From assembly GCF_040838345.1 (NCBI RefSeq), contig NZ_JBAKFF010000001.1, positions 1,054,001-1,118,000 on the forward strand: a stretch of DNA of 64,000 bases, in the 5' to 3' direction. The position numbers were made by a program, and so were the translations under genes. Position 1 is the stretch's first letter. The number at the start of each line of letters is the position of its first letter. The DNA comes from Spiribacter sp. 1M189. GTDB lineage: Bacteria; Pseudomonadota; Gammaproteobacteria; Nitrococcales; Nitrococcaceae. The notes under the pieces are model-generated. The model saw only the letters and a list, made by a program, of their open reading frames with translations, made no database searches and was not told the DNA's origin. Of this stretch, positions 33,236 through 43,853 are shown piece by piece.

Positions 33236-33609
33236 ATCTCGCTCCCACCTTCTCCGGCGGCCATTACGGTCAGCGCCGACCGCAATGCATCCTCAATGCA
33301 AAGTGCTGTACCCCGAGCCTCATCCGGTATGTCGACTCTCTCGGCGAGCCAAAGCCCCGTGACCTTCGCTGCGGCGTCAAATGAGCGACCCGCGAGCCAA
33401 TCCGCCAGCCAGGCCGCAGCTTTCATCGCCTCCGGGCCCGCGAACACCTCAAATCGGGCTTCGCGGATACACTCCGGCCCCGCTGCCAGCCAGCAATCGA
33501 CTCGACAGCCGTCGGCGACGCGTCCAGCCTCGCCATGAGTCCAGCCCTGCGGCTCTGCGGGAGCACCAAGGCTCCCCGCATTCCAAGGTTCCGCCGACAT
33601 TTCCATCAT
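33232..33609 (-). CDS. Degenerate IscU-like scaffold protein
   Basis: 125 aa from ATG 33609, which lies one base after the desulfurase stop. By eye it aligns with IscU along its length: EPWNAGSL for NPRNVGSF, ECIREARFEVFAG for GIIEDARFKTYGC, AAWLADWLAGRSFDAA for SSLVTEWVKGKSLDEA, and CIEDALRSAL for LAEDAIKAAI. The canonical ligands look altered. The middle Cys position (YGCGSA) reads FAGPEA with no Cys, the last Cys is displaced, and the first region reads ADGCRVDC instead of PACGDVM. The HscA-recognition LPPVK is replaced by IPDEA. Function as a scaffold is therefore doubtful; it may be a modified scaffold or a regulator of the desulfurase. Confidence 0.7.
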   Translation of the reverse strand: MMEMSAEPWNAGSLGAPAEPQGWTHGEAGRVADGCRVDCWLAAGPECIREARFEVFAGPEAMKAAAWLADWLAGRSFDAAAKVTGLWLAERVDIPDEARGTALCIEDALRSALTVMAAGEGGSEI

Positions 33610-33610
33610 T

Positions 33611-34822
33611 TCAAGCCATTCCCGGCGGGGTTGTGACACCGTAGACATCTTCGATGGACTTTCCCGCCTGAAGTTCGCGCCACACCGGTGATATCGCCCG
33701 CAGGCGCCGGACCCGGTCGGCCACTCGCCCCGCCACCGCGTCTATGTCGCGCTCGGTGGTAAAGCGCCCAAGACTGAAACGCACCGAAGCATGGGCCAGC
33801 GCATCCGGCCGTCCCATCGCCCGCAGGACATGGGACGGCCCGCCGCGACTACTGCAGGCCGACCCGAAACCCACCGACAGATCGGCCAGTGCGGCACGCA
33901 GGGCCTCACCCTGGACACCCGCAAACGAGGCGTTTAGCACATGCGCCGATCCGTCGCGGCGGCCATTGATGACGACATCGCCAAGCCCCTCCAGGTGCTG
34001 GCTCAGCCGTTGATGGAGGCCGCGCTGACGCGTCCGCTCGTCGTGGTCATCCCTTATTTGCAGGGCCTCCCCCATCCCCGCGATGAGTGGCACCGGCAGG
34101 GTCCCCGAACGGATCCCACCCTGCTGGCCACCACCATGGAGCAGTGGCTCCAGGCGCAGCTCCGGCCGATAGCAGAGCGCTCCGATGCCCTTCGGTCCAT
34201 AGAATTTGTGGGCCGACAGGGAGATCAGATCGGCATGACGATAGGGCCTGTCGTCGGGCAGATGACCGACTGCCTGAGCGGCGTCCAGATGAAGGCGGGC
34301 ACCCACGGCGCGAATCGCCGGGGCGAGGGTCTCAATATCCTGGATGACACCCGTCTCGTTGTTGACGGGCGCGATAGAGACCAGCGCAACGTTGTCGTCA
34401 AGGGCCTGCTCCAGCGTACTCACCTCAAGGAGGCCATCGCCGGATACTGGCAGCGTTTCCACCTGCATGCCAGCGGACATTGTCGCCCGGGCGGCTGCCA
34501 GTACCGCCGAGTGCTCGGTTGCCACCACCAGCACTCGCCGCCGGCGACTATCCCGTCGATCGAGCGCCCTTGCGAGGCCACCGATGGCGAGGTTGTCCGC
34601 CTCGGTGGCGCCACTGGTCCAGATCACGCGGAACCCCGGGTCGTTCAGCAGGCCAAGCACCTGGTGCGCGGCCTCATCCACCGCCGATGCCGCCGCATGG
34701 CCGGCGGGATGGTCGCTACCGGGATTGGCGAAAAAACCGTCCGGTCCTTCGAACCGGGCCATGAACCGGGAGACCCGGGGGTCAACGGGGGTCGTTGCCG
34801 CATAGTCCAGGTAGGGGGTCAT
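33611..34822 (-). CDS. iscS: Cysteine desulfurase (IscS-type)
   Basis: PLP enzyme that takes sulfur from cysteine for Fe-S clusters and thio-modifications (403 aa). The N-terminus YLDYAATTPVDPRV is characteristic. PLP lysine is K206 in SAHKFYGPKG, preceded by HLDAAQAVGHLP and followed by GGGQQGGIRSGTLP. The sulfur-carrying C323 lies in the mobile loop FGSACSSRGGPSHVL. The tail SPVWRELQAGKSIEDV resembles the IscU-binding end of IscS. The sequence is more divergent than typical IscS, so I give the symbol with caution. No iscR precedes it; cysE does, 9 bases away. Confidence 0.85.
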   Translation of the reverse strand: MTPYLDYAATTPVDPRVSRFMARFEGPDGFFANPGSDHPAGHAAASAVDEAAHQVLGLLNDPGFRVIWTSGATEADNLAIGGLARALDRRDSRRRRVLVVATEHSAVLAAARATMSAGMQVETLPVSGDGLLEVSTLEQALDDNVALVSIAPVNNETGVIQDIETLAPAIRAVGARLHLDAAQAVGHLPDDRPYRHADLISLSAHKFYGPKGIGALCYRPELRLEPLLHGGGQQGGIRSGTLPVPLIAGMGEALQIRDDHDERTRQRGLHQRLSQHLEGLGDVVINGRRDGSAHVLNASFAGVQGEALRAALADLSVGFGSACSSRGGPSHVLRAMGRPDALAHASVRFSLGRFTTERDIDAVAGRVADRVRRLRAISPVWRELQAGKSIEDVYGVTTPPGMA

Positions 34823-34831
34823 GAGCGCCCT

Positions 34832-35629
34832 TCAGCGTTCCGAACCCGAGGCCTGGTCCCGTTCGCCCTCGTCCTGCATGCCACAATCCTCGATATCAGG
34901 AATTCGGCTGTCATTCACCTCCGCGCCCAAGGCGCGCAGCGCGCTGCACATCTCCTGCATCCTCGCGTCGGTGTGGTGAACGTGATCGAGAATCGCATTA
35001 ATGGCATTGGCCACCGGATCCGGCATATCCCGTGTCGCGCCATACGCCTCGAAGCCGATGCGCCGGGCCGTCTCCGCGCGGCGCTGATCGGCTTCGGTAC
35101 ACGGCGCTTCCTCCCGTGCGATGCGGGCGACCCGCGCCGGGATGCCCACCATCGTGGCGTGCTCGGGGACGTCCTTGACCACGACGGCGTTGGAACCGAT
35201 CCGCGCACCCTCTCCCACCTCGATCGGGCCAAGCACCTTGGCACCCGCCCCGACAACCACATCATCGTGCAGTGTCGGATGCCGCTTACCCCCCTCCCAG
35301 GAGGTCCCGCCAAGGGTCACGCCCTGGTAGAGCGTGCAGTCGTCGCCGACCTCCGCCGTCTCGCCGATCACGATCCCGAGACCGTGATCGATGAAAAAAC
35401 GTCGTCCGATCCGCGCACCCGGATGAATCTCGATGCCGGTCAGCCAGCGGGCGATCAACGAGAAGAATCGTGCCAGCCAGCGCAGACCCCGCCGCCACAG
35501 CCAGTGGTTCATGCGATGCATGATGAGCGCATGAACACCGGGATAACTGGTCAGCACCTCGAAATGGTTTCGTGCCGCCGGGTCGCGGTCGAGAACGCAG
35601 CTGACATCTTCGCGCAGACGCTGGAACAT
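34832..35629 (-). CDS. cysE: Serine O-acetyltransferase
   Basis: Acetylates serine with acetyl-CoA, the first step of cysteine synthesis (265 aa). The catalytic domain is a left-handed beta-helix of hexapeptide repeats, e.g. [62 protein letters not shown] and NAVVVKDVP. The start is [20 protein letters not shown] polar C-terminal tail of about 80 residues follows. It sits directly before the cysteine desulfurase, so cysteine production and consumption are encoded together, as in the Pseudomonas trmJ-cysE-isc arrangement. Confidence 0.95.
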   Translation of the reverse strand: MFQRLREDVSCVLDRDPAARNHFEVLTSYPGVHALIMHRMNHWLWRRGLRWLARFFSLIARWLTGIEIHPGARIGRRFFIDHGLGIVIGETAEVGDDCTLYQGVTLGGTSWEGGKRHPTLHDDVVVGAGAKVLGPIEVGEGARIGSNAVVVKDVPEHATMVGIPARVARIAREEAPCTEADQRRAETARRIGFEAYGATRDMPDPVANAINAILDHVHHTDARMQEMCSALRALGAEVNDSRIPDIEDCGMQDEGERDQASGSER

Positions 35630-35675
35630 GAAGGAAGTATACGCGCCCCACGCTTACGGCAGCCAGCGTACCGCC

Positions 35676-36407
35676 CTAGGGCAGCACGCGCTTGAGGATG
35701 CCCCGCAGCAGATCCACTTCGTCGGTCGTGGGCCGGGCCCGGTTGATGAGGTTACGCAGCCGCCGCAGCATGACCTCACGGGGCGCGCGCGAGGCATAAC
35801 CGCTGTGATCCGCCAGGAGCTCGATCTGCCGGTGGAGCCCTTCCAGATGGGCACCCGTCGCCAGCGTTGCCGCCGCCTCGCGGGTGGGCGCAGGCTGCCC
35901 GTTATCGCCCTGCCGTTCCGCCAATGCGATGAAGATCTCGTAGGCCATGATCTGCACCGCAGCGGCGAGGTTCAACGCCGGGTAGTCCGGATTGGCGGGA
36001 ATGTGGACCAGACGATGACAGCAGGCCAGTTCATCATTGGTCAGGCCCGTGCGCTCACGACCGAACAGCACGGCCACCGGGCCGGATTCCCCGGCGATCA
36101 TTGCGGCCGCCTGACGCGGCGTCAGCGCTGGCACCCCGTCACGCCTCGGCCGGGCGGTCAGCCCCAGACAGAGCTGGGCATCGGCCACAGCATGGGTGAG
36201 CTCGGCCTGGTGCCGGGCGGCGGCGAGCATGTCCCGGGCGCCGGCTGACATGGCAAGGGCCTGCTCATCAACCGCACACTCCGGCGCCACCAGCACCAGC
36301 TCGTCCAGTCCCATCGTGAGCATGGCCCGCGCGGTCGCGCCCAGATTGCCGGAGTGTGAGGTTCCCACCAGAACGAAGCGACAGTCATTGCCTTGCAACT
36401 GGGCCAA
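35676..36407 (-). CDS. trmJ: tRNA (cytidine/uridine-2'-O)-methyltransferase TrmJ
   Basis: SPOUT-class enzyme methylating Nm32 in tRNAs (243 aa from the chosen start). Marks are FVLVGTSHSGNLGATARAM with the N-terminal Arg motif, GLTNDELACCHRLVHIPAN and PALNLAAAVQIMAYEIF with the trefoil knot. The open frame goes to an ATG at 36476. A TTG at 36407 is preceded 8 bases upstream by AGGGGAG (36416-36422) and gives the E. coli-like length, so I prefer it. Divergent from suhB with 94 bases between. Confidence 0.92.
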   Translation of the reverse strand: MAQLQGNDCRFVLVGTSHSGNLGATARAMLTMGLDELVLVAPECAVDEQALAMSAGARDMLAAARHQAELTHAVADAQLCLGLTARPRRDGVPALTPRQAAAMIAGESGPVAVLFGRERTGLTNDELACCHRLVHIPANPDYPALNLAAAVQIMAYEIFIALAERQGDNGQPAPTREAAATLATGAHLEGLHRQIELLADHSGYASRAPREVMLRRLRNLINRARPTTDEVDLLRGILKRVLP

Positions 36408-36501
36408 AACACGAACTCCCCTAGGTTTGCTGTTATCATGGGCGGCTAACGTGAATTCTACGGCATACCACGCCAATCGCAGCCCGTTTCAGGATCAGCC
36501 A

Positions 36502-37299
36502 ATGCACCCGATGGTCAACGTCGCCGTGCGCGCCGCCCGCAGCGCCGGAAATATCATTGTCCGCAACATCGACCGCCTCGATCGTATCCAGGTCGAGACG
36601 AAAGGCGAAAACGACTTCGTCAGTGAGGTCGACCGGATGGCCGAGGACGAGATTCACGCCATTCTCAGCCAGGCCTATCCCGACCATTCGATCATTGGCG
36701 AGGAGCGCGGCGGCGAGGAGACAGCCGATTACGTCTGGCTGGTCGATCCGCTCGATGGCACGCTGAATTACCTGCGCGGTTTCCCGCAGTTTGCCGTCTC
36801 CATTGCCCTCAAATACCGGGGCGCGCTCGAGGCCGGGGTCATCTACGATCCGATCCGCCAGGAGTTGTGGACGGCCCGGCGTGGTGGCGGCTGCACGTTC
36901 GAGGGCCGGCGCATGCGCATCCAGGCACGCCCGGGACTGGACAACGCCCTGCTCGGCACGGGCTTCCCGTTGAGGATGCGGGACTACCACGAGGCCTATC
37001 TGGGGATGTTCGGCGACGTGTTTCGCCGCGCCGGCGATATCCGTCGCGCCGGTTCGGCGGCCCTGGACCTGGCCTATGTCGCCTGCGGGCGTCTGGACGG
37101 TTTCTGGGAGATCGGTCTAAAGCCCTGGGACATGGCGGCCGGCGCACTGATGATCCGGGAAGCGGGCGGCATTGTGGGGGATTTCGCGGGCGGGGACCGC
37201 TACCTCGAGACCGGCAACATTGTCGCCGGCAGCCCGAAGCTCTTCGCTGATCTGGTGCGCACCATCGGCCCGCACCGAGTCGAGGGTATTCGCGCCTGA
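36502..37299 (+). CDS. suhB: Inositol-1-monophosphatase family protein SuhB
   Basis: Mg-dependent phosphatase fold; in E. coli SuhB also joins the rRNA antitermination complex (265 aa). The start MHPMVNVAVRAARSAGNI is almost that of E. coli SuhB. Metal and substrate motifs are IGEERGGEE, the DPLDGTLNYLRGFPQF signature, and WDMAAGALMIREAGG. The frame is open about 100 codons further upstream across the trmJ start, which I reject. It ends 7 bases from the convergent phosphoesterase gene inside an inverted repeat. Confidence 0.95.
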   Translation: MHPMVNVAVRAARSAGNIIVRNIDRLDRIQVETKGENDFVSEVDRMAEDEIHAILSQAYPDHSIIGEERGGEETADYVWLVDPLDGTLNYLRGFPQFAVSIALKYRGALEAGVIYDPIRQELWTARRGGGCTFEGRRMRIQARPGLDNALLGTGFPLRMRDYHEAYLGMFGDVFRRAGDIRRAGSAALDLAYVACGRLDGFWEIGLKPWDMAAGALMIREAGGIVGDFAGGDRYLETGNIVAGSPKLFADLVRTIGPHRVEGIRA

Positions 37300-37313
37300 T
37301 CGCCGCTCAGGCG
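37293..37313. terminator. Inverted repeat spanning both stops of a convergent pair
   Basis: Perfect 7-base arms CGCCTGA (37293-37299) and TCAGGCG (37307-37313) contain the suhB TGA and the opposing stop. The position suggests a compact bidirectional terminator, but no T-tract is present. Confidence 0.4.
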
Positions 37314-38119
37314 GCGCGCCCGTCCGCCACCACCCCGGAGGTGGACTTCAGCGTCTCGCGCACATCGCTCCAGCGGAGCAGTTCCAGATGGCCGGCGCGG
37401 GATTCCACCAGCGCGGTGCAGCTCTCGACCCAGTCGCCGTCATTGCAGTAGAGGACGCCGCTCTGGTCGGTGATCTCGGCGTGGTGGATATGCCCGCAGA
37501 CCAGCCCGTCGACACCCGCCTGCCGGGCCTCGTGGATGAGCGCCTCTTCGTAATTGGCGATGTACTGCATGACATTCTTGGTGCGGTGCTTGAGATGAGC
37601 GGCCAGCGACCAGTAGGGGCGGTTGAACAGCTGGCGGATGCGATTGACCCAATGATTGGCCCGAATGAGCCAGGCGTACATGCGACTCCCCAGCATCGCC
37701 GCCAGGCGGCTGCACTGCACCACGGTGTCGAATTCGTCGCCGTGCAGCACCAGGAGTCGACGCCCGTCCGCGCACTCATGGATGGCCCGCAGTTCGATGC
37801 TCACGCCTTCGATGGACATCCCGGCGTAGTCACGGAACATCTCGTCATGGTTGCCCGGGATATAGATGACCCGGGTGCCATTGCGTGCCCGTTTGAGGAT
37901 GTTCTGAACCACCGCGTTATGGCTGTCGGGCCAGCGCAACCCCCGCCTCCGCATCTCCCAGATATCAATGATATCGCCTACCAGATAGAGCGTGTCGCAT
38001 TCCACCGATTCGAGGAAATCGAGAAGGAAATCCGCCCTCGCGCCACTGAACCCGAGGTGCGTGTCGGAGATGAAAATACTGCGGTAGCGAAGCGGTTTGA
38101 GCAGCTCGACGTCCGTCAT
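37307..38119 (-). CDS. LpxH-like calcineurin-type metallophosphoesterase
   Basis: Dinuclear-metal phosphoesterase of the UDP-2,3-diacylglucosamine hydrolase-like group (270 aa). The metal ligands are seen in order: IFISDTHLG (D and H), LVGDIIDIW (D), IPGNHDEMF (N and H), LVLHGDEFD (H) and VCGHIHHAEI (two His). A middle helical insertion (ARLAAMLGSRMYAWLIRANHW region) resembles the LpxH cap. It could be a second lipid A hydrolase or act on another nucleotide-lipid; canonical lpxH is not identifiable here. The start at 38119 has a GGGGA Shine-Dalgarno; a longer form from 38206 would overlap secF. Confidence 0.85.
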   Translation of the reverse strand: MTDVELLKPLRYRSIFISDTHLGFSGARADFLLDFLESVECDTLYLVGDIIDIWEMRRRGLRWPDSHNAVVQNILKRARNGTRVIYIPGNHDEMFRDYAGMSIEGVSIELRAIHECADGRRLLVLHGDEFDTVVQCSRLAAMLGSRMYAWLIRANHWVNRIRQLFNRPYWSLAAHLKHRTKNVMQYIANYEEALIHEARQAGVDGLVCGHIHHAEITDQSGVLYCNDGDWVESCTALVESRAGHLELLRWSDVRETLKSTSGVVADGRAA

Positions 38120-38192
38120 GGCGGTATCCCCGTGGCCATGTTTGTCCGAATCATACGAGCTGTTTATGAAATCCGCGTGACCACCACTGGAA

Positions 38193-39128
38193 TCAGGGCT
38201 GCTCATTCTCGGCGTCCTCACCTTCCTTCGGCGGCGGAACCAGATCTTCCTTGCTGACGCCGAGGGCCAGCGCCGCCGAGCTCGCCACATAGATCGACGA
38301 GTAGGTGCCCACCAGCACACCGATGATCAGCGCGATCGCGAACCCGCGGATGAGCTCGCCACCGAGCAGCGCGAGTGCGATGAGGACAAGCAGCGTGGTC
38401 AGGCTGGTGACCAGCGTGCGCGGCAGCATCTGGTTGATCGATCGGTTGGCGATCTCCGCGGCCGTCCCCTTGCGGACCCGCACGAAGTTCTCGCGGATCC
38501 GGTCGAACACCACGATCGTGTCGTTCAGCGAGTAGCCGATCACCGCCAGCAGCGCGGCCAGCACGGTGAGATCAAAGGTCATGCCGATCCCGGCGAAAAT
38601 CCCGACGGTGACCACCACGTCATGCACCACAGCGGCCACCGCACCAATGGCGAAGCGGTATTCAAAGCGAAAGGCCACGTAGATCAGAATGCCGCCCAGA
38701 GCGTAGAGCAGCGCAAGCCCGCCCTTCTCGGCAAGCTCCTCACCCACCTGCGGCCCGACAAATTCCACCCGGCGCAATTCCGCCGCCGGGTCGGCTTCCC
38801 GCAGCGTATCCAGCACCGCATTGCTCAGCGAATCGCCTTCTCCGACATCCGGCGCCAGCCGGATCAGGATGTCGCGCGAAGTGCCGAAGGTCTGCACCAC
38901 GGCGTCCTCGTAGCCGCCCTCGGCCAGTGTTGAGCGAACCTCCGCCAGATCCACGGTCTGCGGATAACCCACTTCGACGAGCGTGCCGCCGGTAAAGTCC
39001 AGGCCGAGGTTAAGCCCCCTGAAGAGCAGAAAGGCGATGGCCGCGGCGACGAGCACCGCGGTGAACACCGCGGCACGCCCGCGATGGGCCATGAATTCGA
39101 TATTCGGCTCGCGTTTGAAGAAATCCAC
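38193..39128 (-). CDS. secF: Protein translocase subunit SecF
   Basis: Inner-membrane partner of SecD that uses the proton gradient to complete protein export (311 aa). Six helices are evident. The periplasmic P1-type segment begins after GLDFTGGTLVEVGYP, and the membrane core carries IAYVAFRFEYRFAIGAV-like, IGYSLNDTIVVFDRIREN and INQMLPRTLVTSLTT motifs. The chosen GTG start at 39128 has a perfect GAGGAGG Shine-Dalgarno 5 bases upstream and gives MDFFKREPNIEFM; a longer frame is rejected. It lies 10 bases after secD. Confidence 0.96.
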   Translation of the reverse strand: MDFFKREPNIEFMAHRGRAAVFTAVLVAAAIAFLLFRGLNLGLDFTGGTLVEVGYPQTVDLAEVRSTLAEGGYEDAVVQTFGTSRDILIRLAPDVGEGDSLSNAVLDTLREADPAAELRRVEFVGPQVGEELAEKGGLALLYALGGILIYVAFRFEYRFAIGAVAAVVHDVVVTVGIFAGIGMTFDLTVLAALLAVIGYSLNDTIVVFDRIRENFVRVRKGTAAEIANRSINQMLPRTLVTSLTTLLVLIALALLGGELIRGFAIALIIGVLVGTYSSIYVASSAALALGVSKEDLVPPPKEGEDAENEQP

Positions 39129-39138
39129 GAGCGCCTCC

Positions 39139-40998
39139 TCAGATGGCCAGACGGACGCCGCGACGGCCGCCATAGATCAGGTTGACGACAGCACGGGTGC
39201 CCAGAATGGCCGTGAACATGGAGCTCACGATGCCGATCGACAGCGTTACGGCGAACCCCTTCACCGGGCCGGTTCCGAAAGCAAACAGCACCAGGGCCGC
39301 GATCAGTGTCGTGACGTTGGCATCGGCGATGGTCGAGAAGGCCTTGCCATAGCCGGCCTCGATGGCCTGCTGGGTGCTGCTGCCGGCGCGCAGTTCTTCA
39401 CGGATACGTTCATAGATCAGCACGTTGGCGTCGACCGCCATCCCCACCGTCAGGACGATGCCGGCAATACCCGGCAGTGTGAGCGTGGCCTGGAGCATCG
39501 AGAGCACCGCCACAATCAGCACCAGGTTGGCCAGCAGCGCGAGGTTCGCCACCAGTCCGAAGACCTTGTAGTAGACCGCCATGAACACGACCACCAACAG
39601 GAACCCCACGATCACCGCCGCCAGGCCCTGGTTGATGTTCTCCTGACCAAGGCTCGGCCCGATGGTCCGCTCCTCGACGATCTGCATGGGCGCCGCCAGC
39701 GAACCCGCCCTCAGCAGCAAGGCGAGATTGCGGGCCTCGCGGGAACTGTCGAGACCGGTGATGCGAAAGCGGCTGCCCAGCTGCTCCTGGATGCGGGCGA
39801 CGTTGATGACCTCCTCGACCTCGACCTGCTCACGCACAACCTCGCCGTCGACCCGCCGCGCCTGTACCTCGGTCTCCTTGAAGACCACTGCCATATGATC
39901 GCCGACGCGGCCGCCGGTAATCCGGTTCATGACATTGCCGCCACTTCCGCTCAGGCGGATATTCACCTCCGGCTGACCGGTCTGCGTATCGATTCCCGAG
40001 GATGCATCGGTGATGGCGTCACCGGTGATAATGACTTCTCGCTCGAGCAGGACGTATCCGCCACCGCGCTCCGGGAACCGTTCAGTACCCGGCGGTACCG
40101 GATCATCGCCATCGCCGAAGTAGGGGAAATTGCCGGCGTCGACCATTCGGAACTCGAGCGTTGCCGTCGCACCGATGATGTCCTTCGCACGGGCTGTGTC
40201 CTGCACACCAGGGAGTTGGACGACGATCCGGTTGAGGCCCTGACGCTGGATCACCGGCTCCGCGACGCCGAGTTCATTCACCCGATTGCGCAGCGTGGTC
40301 ATGTTCTGTTCGACAGCGAAGTTCCGGACCTCACGCAGTTCCTGTTCACTGAGTGCGGCCTCGAGGGTCGGCGTTCCATCCAACGCTTCCGCGTTAAAGT
40401 CGAGCTCCAGATAATCCGGACCCAGCGCCTCCCGCGCTGCATCACGGCGGGCCGCATCGGCAAACTGCATCACCACCCCGGTTTCGGCCAAGGTGATATC
40501 GCCATAGCGGATATCCGCCTCGCGCAGCTGACGCCGGAACTCGTCGCGATAGCGCGCAAGCGTCTGCTCGACAACCGCCTCGATATCCACTTCCATGAGA
40601 AAGTGCACCCCGCCGCGCAGATCCAGACCCAGATACATCGGCTGGCCACCGATGTTACGCAGCCAGCCCGGTGTGGCCGGTGCGAGATTCAGGGCGACGG
40701 TGTAATCACGGCCCAGCGCGACGGCGAGCTCGTCGGCCGCCCGCACCTGCGCATCATTGCTGGCGAGGCGCACCAGGAGGTGATCCTCCGAGACTTCCGT
40801 GCCCTGTATGGCGACGCCATCGTCGGACAAGAGACGGCGGATCCGCTCACGTGCCTGCTCCGAGGGCGCGCTGCCCTCGGCGGTACTGATCTGCAACGCG
40901 GGGTCCTGCCCGAACAGATTGGGCAGCGCGTAGAGACAGCCGCCGGCGATCACTAACACCAGCAGCAGGTACTTCCAGAGCGGATACCGATTCATCAT
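39139..40998 (-). CDS. secD: Protein translocase subunit SecD
   Basis: Large subunit of the SecDF export motor (619 aa). One N-terminal helix (WKYLLLVLVIAGGCLYALP), the periplasmic P1 domain starting LGLDLRGGVHFLMEVD, and five C-terminal helices are visible. Also present are the conserved GTGPVKGFAVTLSIGI motif and the VDANVLIYERIREEL motif with the functionally important Asp. Length is normal. Two adjacent ATGs start the frame. The yajC-secD-secF order is conserved and the genes are 2 and 10 bases apart. Confidence 0.97.
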   Translation of the reverse strand: MMNRYPLWKYLLLVLVIAGGCLYALPNLFGQDPALQISTAEGSAPSEQARERIRRLLSDDGVAIQGTEVSEDHLLVRLASNDAQVRAADELAVALGRDYTVALNLAPATPGWLRNIGGQPMYLGLDLRGGVHFLMEVDIEAVVEQTLARYRDEFRRQLREADIRYGDITLAETGVVMQFADAARRDAAREALGPDYLELDFNAEALDGTPTLEAALSEQELREVRNFAVEQNMTTLRNRVNELGVAEPVIQRQGLNRIVVQLPGVQDTARAKDIIGATATLEFRMVDAGNFPYFGDGDDPVPPGTERFPERGGGYVLLEREVIITGDAITDASSGIDTQTGQPEVNIRLSGSGGNVMNRITGGRVGDHMAVVFKETEVQARRVDGEVVREQVEVEEVINVARIQEQLGSRFRITGLDSSREARNLALLLRAGSLAAPMQIVEERTIGPSLGQENINQGLAAVIVGFLLVVVFMAVYYKVFGLVANLALLANLVLIVAVLSMLQATLTLPGIAGIVLTVGMAVDANVLIYERIREELRAGSSTQQAIEAGYGKAFSTIADANVTTLIAALVLFAFGTGPVKGFAVTLSIGIVSSMFTAILGTRAVVNLIYGGRRGVRLAI

Positions 40999-41000
40999 GC

Positions 41001-41381
41001 CTACTTCGACTTGCCGCCCTTACCGGACTCGTCCTTGGCTGTCGCTTCGGCCTTCTCGAGACTGCCCTTCATCGCCCCCTTGGGCAGAACCTGGGCCACC
41101 GCGCTCTTCTGCATCCGGACCTCGATCCCGTCGGCGAGCTCGAGGCTGGCGTAGGTATCACCGACATCCGTCACGCGCCCGACAAACCCGCCGGTGGTGA
41201 GAATCTCATCACCTTTGGAGAGATTCGCGACGAGCTTCTTATGCTCCTTCGCCCGCTTCTGCTGCGGGCGGATCAGCAGGAAGTAGAAGATGACGATCAG
41301 CGCGATGGGAAAGATCAGGCCGGTGATTCCGGCCGCCGGCTCGCCCGACTGGGCAAGTGCATCACTGATGAAGAAGTCCAT
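41001..41381 (-). CDS. yajC: Sec translocon accessory protein YajC
   Basis: Small single-span membrane protein associated with SecDF (126 aa). The helix LIFPIALIVIFYFLLIRPQQ and the conserved RPQQKRAKEHK after it are diagnostic, then the SH3-like GDEILTTGGFVGRVTDVGD. The C-terminus carries a Lys/Glu-rich extension ending in GKGGKSK that is longer than in E. coli. It lies between tgt and secD. Confidence 0.96.
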   Translation of the reverse strand: MDFFISDALAQSGEPAAGITGLIFPIALIVIFYFLLIRPQQKRAKEHKKLVANLSKGDEILTTGGFVGRVTDVGDTYASLELADGIEVRMQKSAVAQVLPKGAMKGSLEKAEATAKDESGKGGKSK

Positions 41382-41410
41382 GGCAATCTCCCTCGATTAA
41401 AAAGTCGGCA

Positions 41411-43549
<2,139 letters not shown>

Positions 43550-43560
<11 letters not shown>

Positions 43561-43576
43561 GCAGGCCTGTTATAAT
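43550..43576 (+). promoter_or_regulatory. Candidate promoter for tRNA-Leu(CAA)
   Basis: A perfect TATAAT (43571-43576) lies 12 bases before the tRNA 5' end. A CTGACT box (43550-43555) 15 bases upstream matches four positions of the -35 consensus. The -35 falls inside the start of the divergent queA. Confidence 0.5.
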
Positions 43577-43588
43577 CGATCCCCGGAC

Positions 43589-43675
43589 GCCGGGGTGGCG
43601 GAACTGGTAGACGCGCCGGACTCAAAATCCGGTTCTCGCAAGAGAGTGCGGGTTCGATTCCCGCCCCCGGCACCA
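43589..43675 (+). tRNA. tRNA-Leu(CAA)
   Basis: 87-nt class II tRNA. The acceptor GCCGGGG pairs with CCCCGGC, with an encoded ACCA end. D-arm contains GGAACTGGTAGACGCG, the T-arm GGTTCGATTCC, and there is a long variable arm. The anticodon stem-loop CCGGA-CTCAAAA-TCCGG gives anticodon CAA, reading UUG. Confidence 0.97.
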
Positions 43676-43769
43676 TCGATTTTACCCAAACGCCCATCAT
43701 AGCAACGCGCCGCGGTGATGTGGCACTCCCGCGACGGGTAGTGATAGACTTCGCGACGAAAAGTGAGAC

Positions 43770-43845
<76 letters not shown>

Positions 43846-43853
43846 CCTCCCCC

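Noticed and set aside
33941-35695. A 584-codon plus-strand open frame opposite iscS and cysE
   Set aside because: Both minus-strand genes carry their full catalytic motifs; the plus frame crosses gene boundaries.
38983-40956. A 657-codon plus-strand open frame opposite secD/secF
   Set aside because: SecD motifs are intact on the minus strand; the other frame is Asp/His/Arg-rich without motifs.
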